Origin: Sinomicrobium oceani
Lineage (GTDB): Bacteria > Bacteroidota > Bacteroidia > Flavobacteriales > Flavobacteriaceae
Direction of reading: 5' to 3'
NCBI RefSeq assembly: GCF_900119185.1
Contig: NZ_FPJE01000007.1
Location: 124,001-188,000, forward strand
Length of the DNA: 64,000 nt
Shown here: positions 61,514 to 64,000 of the stretch, piece by piece
Layout of the letters: each line of letters begins with the position of its first letter
How positions within the stretch are numbered: position 1 is the first letter of the stretch
Made by a program: the position numbers and the translations under genes
The notes under the pieces: generated by a model
Databases searched by the model: none
What the model saw: only the letters and a program-made list of their open reading frames with translations
Told to the model about the DNA's origin: nothing

Positions 61514-62524
61514 TTATTCCAGGACCGAATAATCTCCGATGCTCACACTGGTAAATGAACCGTCGAACCTGGCATGATTACCGATCATGGCATTGTCCAG
61601 ATCTGCATTTTTGATGATCGCCCTGGTTTGCACCAGGCTGTTCCTGATCACCGTATTTTCCACAAAGCATCCGTCTCCCAGGGACACATAAGGGCCGACC
61701 TTTGTATTCTTCAGCACCACATTTTCGCCGATATAACAAGGGGGGATGATCTCCGAATTCTCCAGGGTCACCGTATCGGAAACCAGGTTTTTACCGTCTT
61801 CATGCAGAAAACCCAGCATTCTGGCATTGGTATCTACGGTTACTTCCTTGTTTCCGCAATCCATCCACTCATCGACCTTACCGGGCACAAACTTCATGCC
61901 TTTTTCCATCATGCCCTTGATACCGTCATTGATCTGGTATTCTCCTCCATGAATGATATTTTCGTCGAGTACGCGCTGTAATTCTGTCTTCAGCACACCG
62001 CCCTCTTTAAAATAATAGATACCGATCACGGCCAGGTCGGAGACAAATGCGGCTGGTTTTTCGACCAGGCCTGCAATTTCCCGCTTTTCACCGAGCTCTA
62101 CTACACCATAGGCCTGCGGGTTATCTACCTGCTTTACCCAGATCACGCTGTCTGCGCTTTCATCGAGCGTAAAATCGGCTTTAAAAAGAGTATCTGCATA
62201 GGCAATGACGCAGGGCCCGGAGAGGGAGTCTGCCGCGCACATGATGGCGTGGCCGGTTCCCAGCGGTTTGTCCTGGTAATATATGGTTCCCCGGGCTCCG
62301 AGGTTATCGGCTATCCCCAACAGGGTTTTCTCTATTTCACGGCCAAAATCATCTTTGATAATAAAAGCCACCTCTTCTACCTCCTGTTTCAGGACACCGG
62401 CGATATCTTCTACCAGCCGTTGTACGATGGGTTTCCCCGCAATAGGTATCAGTGGTTTGGGCACCGTAAGGGTGTGCGGACGCAGGCGCGATCCGCGGCC
62501 AGCCATGGGTACGATTATTTTCAT
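61514..62524 (-). CDS. sugar-phosphate nucleotidyltransferase
   Basis: This 336-residue enzyme joins a nucleotide to a sugar-1-phosphate. The signature MAGRGSRLRPHTLTVPKPLIPIAGKP is at the N-terminus, with the catalytic Arg and Lys. YADTLFKADF, GVVELGEKREIAGLVEKPA, and DCGNKEVTVDTNARML are typical of glucose-1-phosphate thymidylyltransferase-like (RmlA/GlmU-like) enzymes. The C-terminus has a left-handed beta-helix (hexapeptide) with ENVVLKNTKVGPYVSLGDG. The exact sugar and nucleotide are not known. I use the ATG at 62522-62524. It lies after dut and before the TPR gene. Confidence 0.9.
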   Translation of the reverse strand: MKIIVPMAGRGSRLRPHTLTVPKPLIPIAGKPIVQRLVEDIAGVLKQEVEEVAFIIKDDFGREIEKTLLGIADNLGARGTIYYQDKPLGTGHAIMCAADSLSGPCVIAYADTLFKADFTLDESADSVIWVKQVDNPQAYGVVELGEKREIAGLVEKPAAFVSDLAVIGIYYFKEGGVLKTELQRVLDENIIHGGEYQINDGIKGMMEKGMKFVPGKVDEWMDCGNKEVTVDTNARMLGFLHEDGKNLVSDTVTLENSEIIPPCYIGENVVLKNTKVGPYVSLGDGCFVENTVIRNSLVQTRAIIKNADLDNAMIGNHARFDGSFTSVSIGDYSVLE

Positions 62525-62651
62525 GTGTGTGGTGTTTTTCAAAAAGGGAATATACTGATCGGCTCCCTGTGGGTCCAAAAAATATAGTCCCGGTATTTAT
62601 GATATCATTCGTTCGTATAGTGTTTTGTGCTGTGCAATATTCCGGGGCCTG

Positions 62652-63086
62652 TTACCTGACCCCCGTACTCCCGAAACCTCCTTCGCCCCGGATCGTTTCG
62701 GAAAGGCTTTCTACGGTCTCCCATCCGGCCCTCTCGTGTTTTGCGATAACCAATTGTGCAATACGCTCCCCGTCTTCCACTACAAAATCGGTGTCGGACA
62801 AATTTACGAGTATCACCCCGATCTCCCCGCGGTAATCCGCATCTATGGTACCCGGAGCGTTAAGAACGGTTACTCCCTTTTTGGCGGCCAGACCGCTACG
62901 CGGACGTACCTGGGCCTCGAACCCTACGGGCAATTCGATAAACAGCCCTGTTTTTACTATAGCCCTTTGCAGGGGTTTCAACACTACAGGTTCCGTAAGG
63001 TCAGCCCTGAGATCCATGCCTGCCGAAGCAACAGTTTCATAGTTAGGTAACGCATGTTTGGACCTGTTCATTATTTTTATTGTCAT
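62652..63086 (-). CDS. dut: dUTPase
   Basis: This 144-residue trimeric enzyme hydrolyses dUTP to dUMP, keeping uracil out of DNA. All five family motifs are present: [42 protein letters not shown], and the C-terminal GEGGFGSTG. Its length is typical. It lies 76 bases after the flippase stop and 127 bases before the nucleotidyltransferase start on the same strand. Confidence 0.97.
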   Translation of the reverse strand: MTIKIMNRSKHALPNYETVASAGMDLRADLTEPVVLKPLQRAIVKTGLFIELPVGFEAQVRPRSGLAAKKGVTVLNAPGTIDADYRGEIGVILVNLSDTDFVVEDGERIAQLVIAKHERAGWETVESLSETIRGEGGFGSTGVR

Positions 63087-63162
63087 TTTTTTGTGTTTTT
63101 TTTATTTAAAAGTATGCCGTCCTAACGATTTTCCGGCCCCCTGCCCCAACCGTGCAGGTATC

Positions 63163-64000
63163 TTATCGCTTCAGAAACACCCTGCTGAGTTCTTTCCGTT
63201 CCAGGTAGAACACCATGGCCAAAAATATTAAAAGTAACACACTACCTATAAGGATGTTACTATCCAGTACATAGAAAGAAACAAAGGAGAAAAGAACAGA
63301 AACCGAAAGGTATGCTCCTATCTTTTTAAGGTCATAGGGTACGGGATAATGTTTTTGCCCCAGAAAATAAGACAGTACCATCATACTGCCGTAAGCGGCC
63401 AGCGTGGTGATCGCCGCTCCTTTATAGCCTATGGCAGGAATCAGTATAAAATTGAGCACCAGGGTGATCACCGCCCCGGTTACCGATATATAAGCCCCGT
63501 ACCGGGTTTTATCCGTAATCTTATACCATACCGAAAGGTTGTGATAAATACCCAGGCACAGGTTGCCCAGAATAATCATCGGCACGACACTGAGAGCTTC
63601 CCAATAGGAAGGGTTGCGGATGAGCAAGACCTTCAGCACATCTATATACACCATAACCCCGAGCAATATACATGCTCCGAAGATCACGAAGTACTGGGTA
63701 ACCAATGCATAGGTTTCGGGGGCATTCTTGTGCTTGGCATAACTAAAGAAAAAAGGTTCTACCCCGAGGCGGAATGCCGTGGCATACAGCGTCATAAACG
63801 TAGCGATCTTAATACAAGCTGCATATTCCCCCACTTCGCCTTTGGCGATATCATCGGGCAACAGGAAGTCGAGCAGCAAACGGTCGAAAACTTCGTTGAC
63901 CGTGTAGGCAAGCCCGGCGATCAGTACCGGCCAGGCATACCGCATCATCCTTTTCCACAGCGCCTTGTCGAAATGCCACCGGATATGACGGAATCCGGGG
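63163..64000 (-). CDS. polysaccharide flippase (MATE/Wzx-like), N-terminus cut off
   Basis: This is the C-terminal part (about 279 residues) of an oligosaccharide flippase family (Wzx/RfbX-like) protein, with the start beyond the right edge; the frame stays open to the window end. It has about eight membrane segments. RYAWPVLIAGLAYTVNEVFD, EVGEYAACIKIATFMTLYATAF and YGAYISVTGAVITLVLNFIL are typical. It would move lipid-linked sugar repeat units across the cytoplasmic membrane. The downstream nucleotidyltransferase supports surface-glycan synthesis. Confidence 0.9.
   Translation of the reverse strand, partial: PGFRHIRWHFDKALWKRMMRYAWPVLIAGLAYTVNEVFDRLLLDFLLPDDIAKGEVGEYAACIKIATFMTLYATAFRLGVEPFFFSYAKHKNAPETYALVTQYFVIFGACILLGVMVYIDVLKVLLIRNPSYWEALSVVPMIILGNLCLGIYHNLSVWYKITDKTRYGAYISVTGAVITLVLNFILIPAIGYKGAAITTLAAYGSMMVLSYFLGQKHYPVPYDLKKIGAYLSVSVLFSFVSFYVLDSNILIGSVLLLIFLAMVFYLERKELSRVFLKR

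Overview
The window reads as ordinary chromosome from a Bacteroidota species, most likely a member of the Flavobacteriaceae. The evidence is the gene content: the Bat (aerotolerance) operon, an HU-CCDC81/SPOR protein, DUF4292 and DUF4403 lipoproteins, a LytTR regulator with a LytS-type kinase, mevalonate-pathway genes, and a long DnaE carrying its own exonuclease domain. Putative -7 elements follow the Bacteroidetes form TAnnTTTG. G+C looks to be in the mid-forties percent by eye. I see no rRNA, tRNA, CRISPR array, prophage or intact insertion sequence.

Layout. 1-9.6 kb: a truncated Cys/Met PLP enzyme, a DUF3298-like lipoprotein, a DinB protein, an ArsC-like protein, the 2-oxoglutarate dehydrogenase pair sucA-sucB, a small conserved protein, and a sugar pair (DegT aminotransferase, galE). 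9.9-14.4 kb: waaA (Kdo transferase), an LEA-like repeat lipoprotein, purine nucleoside phosphorylase and a processive GT2 glycosyltransferase. 14.4-18.5 kb: rluB-type pseudouridine synthase, a UbiA prenyltransferase, mevalonate kinase and diphosphomevalonate decarboxylase. 18.7-28.9 kb: a DUF4168 protein, an HI0933 flavoprotein, dnaE, an acyltransferase, a GlsB-type membrane protein, trpS and dprA. 29-35 kb: SPOR protein, thioesterase, YdeI-like protein, phosphatase, AlbA_2 protein, SDR and aldo/keto reductase. 35.3-44.7 kb: an eight-gene moxR/bat operon. 44.7-48.8 kb: a CDF metal transporter, a small membrane protein, and a SulP transporter with a beta-carbonic anhydrase. 48.9-54.9 kb: DUF4403 lipoprotein, a LamG-like protein, a LytTR/LytS two-component pair and CvpA. 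55-58.4 kb: a small conserved protein, pheS with a structured leader, its small partner, and an MFS transporter. 58.4-64 kb: one minus-strand run from a flippase through dut, a nucleotidyltransferase, a TPR protein and a DUF4292 lipoprotein to an EnvC-like protein.

Function. Most of the window is housekeeping and envelope biology: TCA cycle, isoprenoids, LPS and other surface glycans, peptidoglycan hydrolysis control, tRNA charging and replication. The best-organised system is the Bat operon: a MoxR ATPase, a DUF58 protein, two membrane VWA proteins, TPR proteins and BatD-type Ig proteins, plus an unusual three-part membrane protein at the third position. No wholly new multi-gene system stands out. 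The most checkable oddities are the 11-residue-repeat lipoprotein, the exonuclease-DnaE fusion, the third bat gene, the pheS leader hairpins, the near-leaderless promoters and a gene-poor stretch at 50.3-50.6 kb. All family calls were made by eye from sequence, without a database search.
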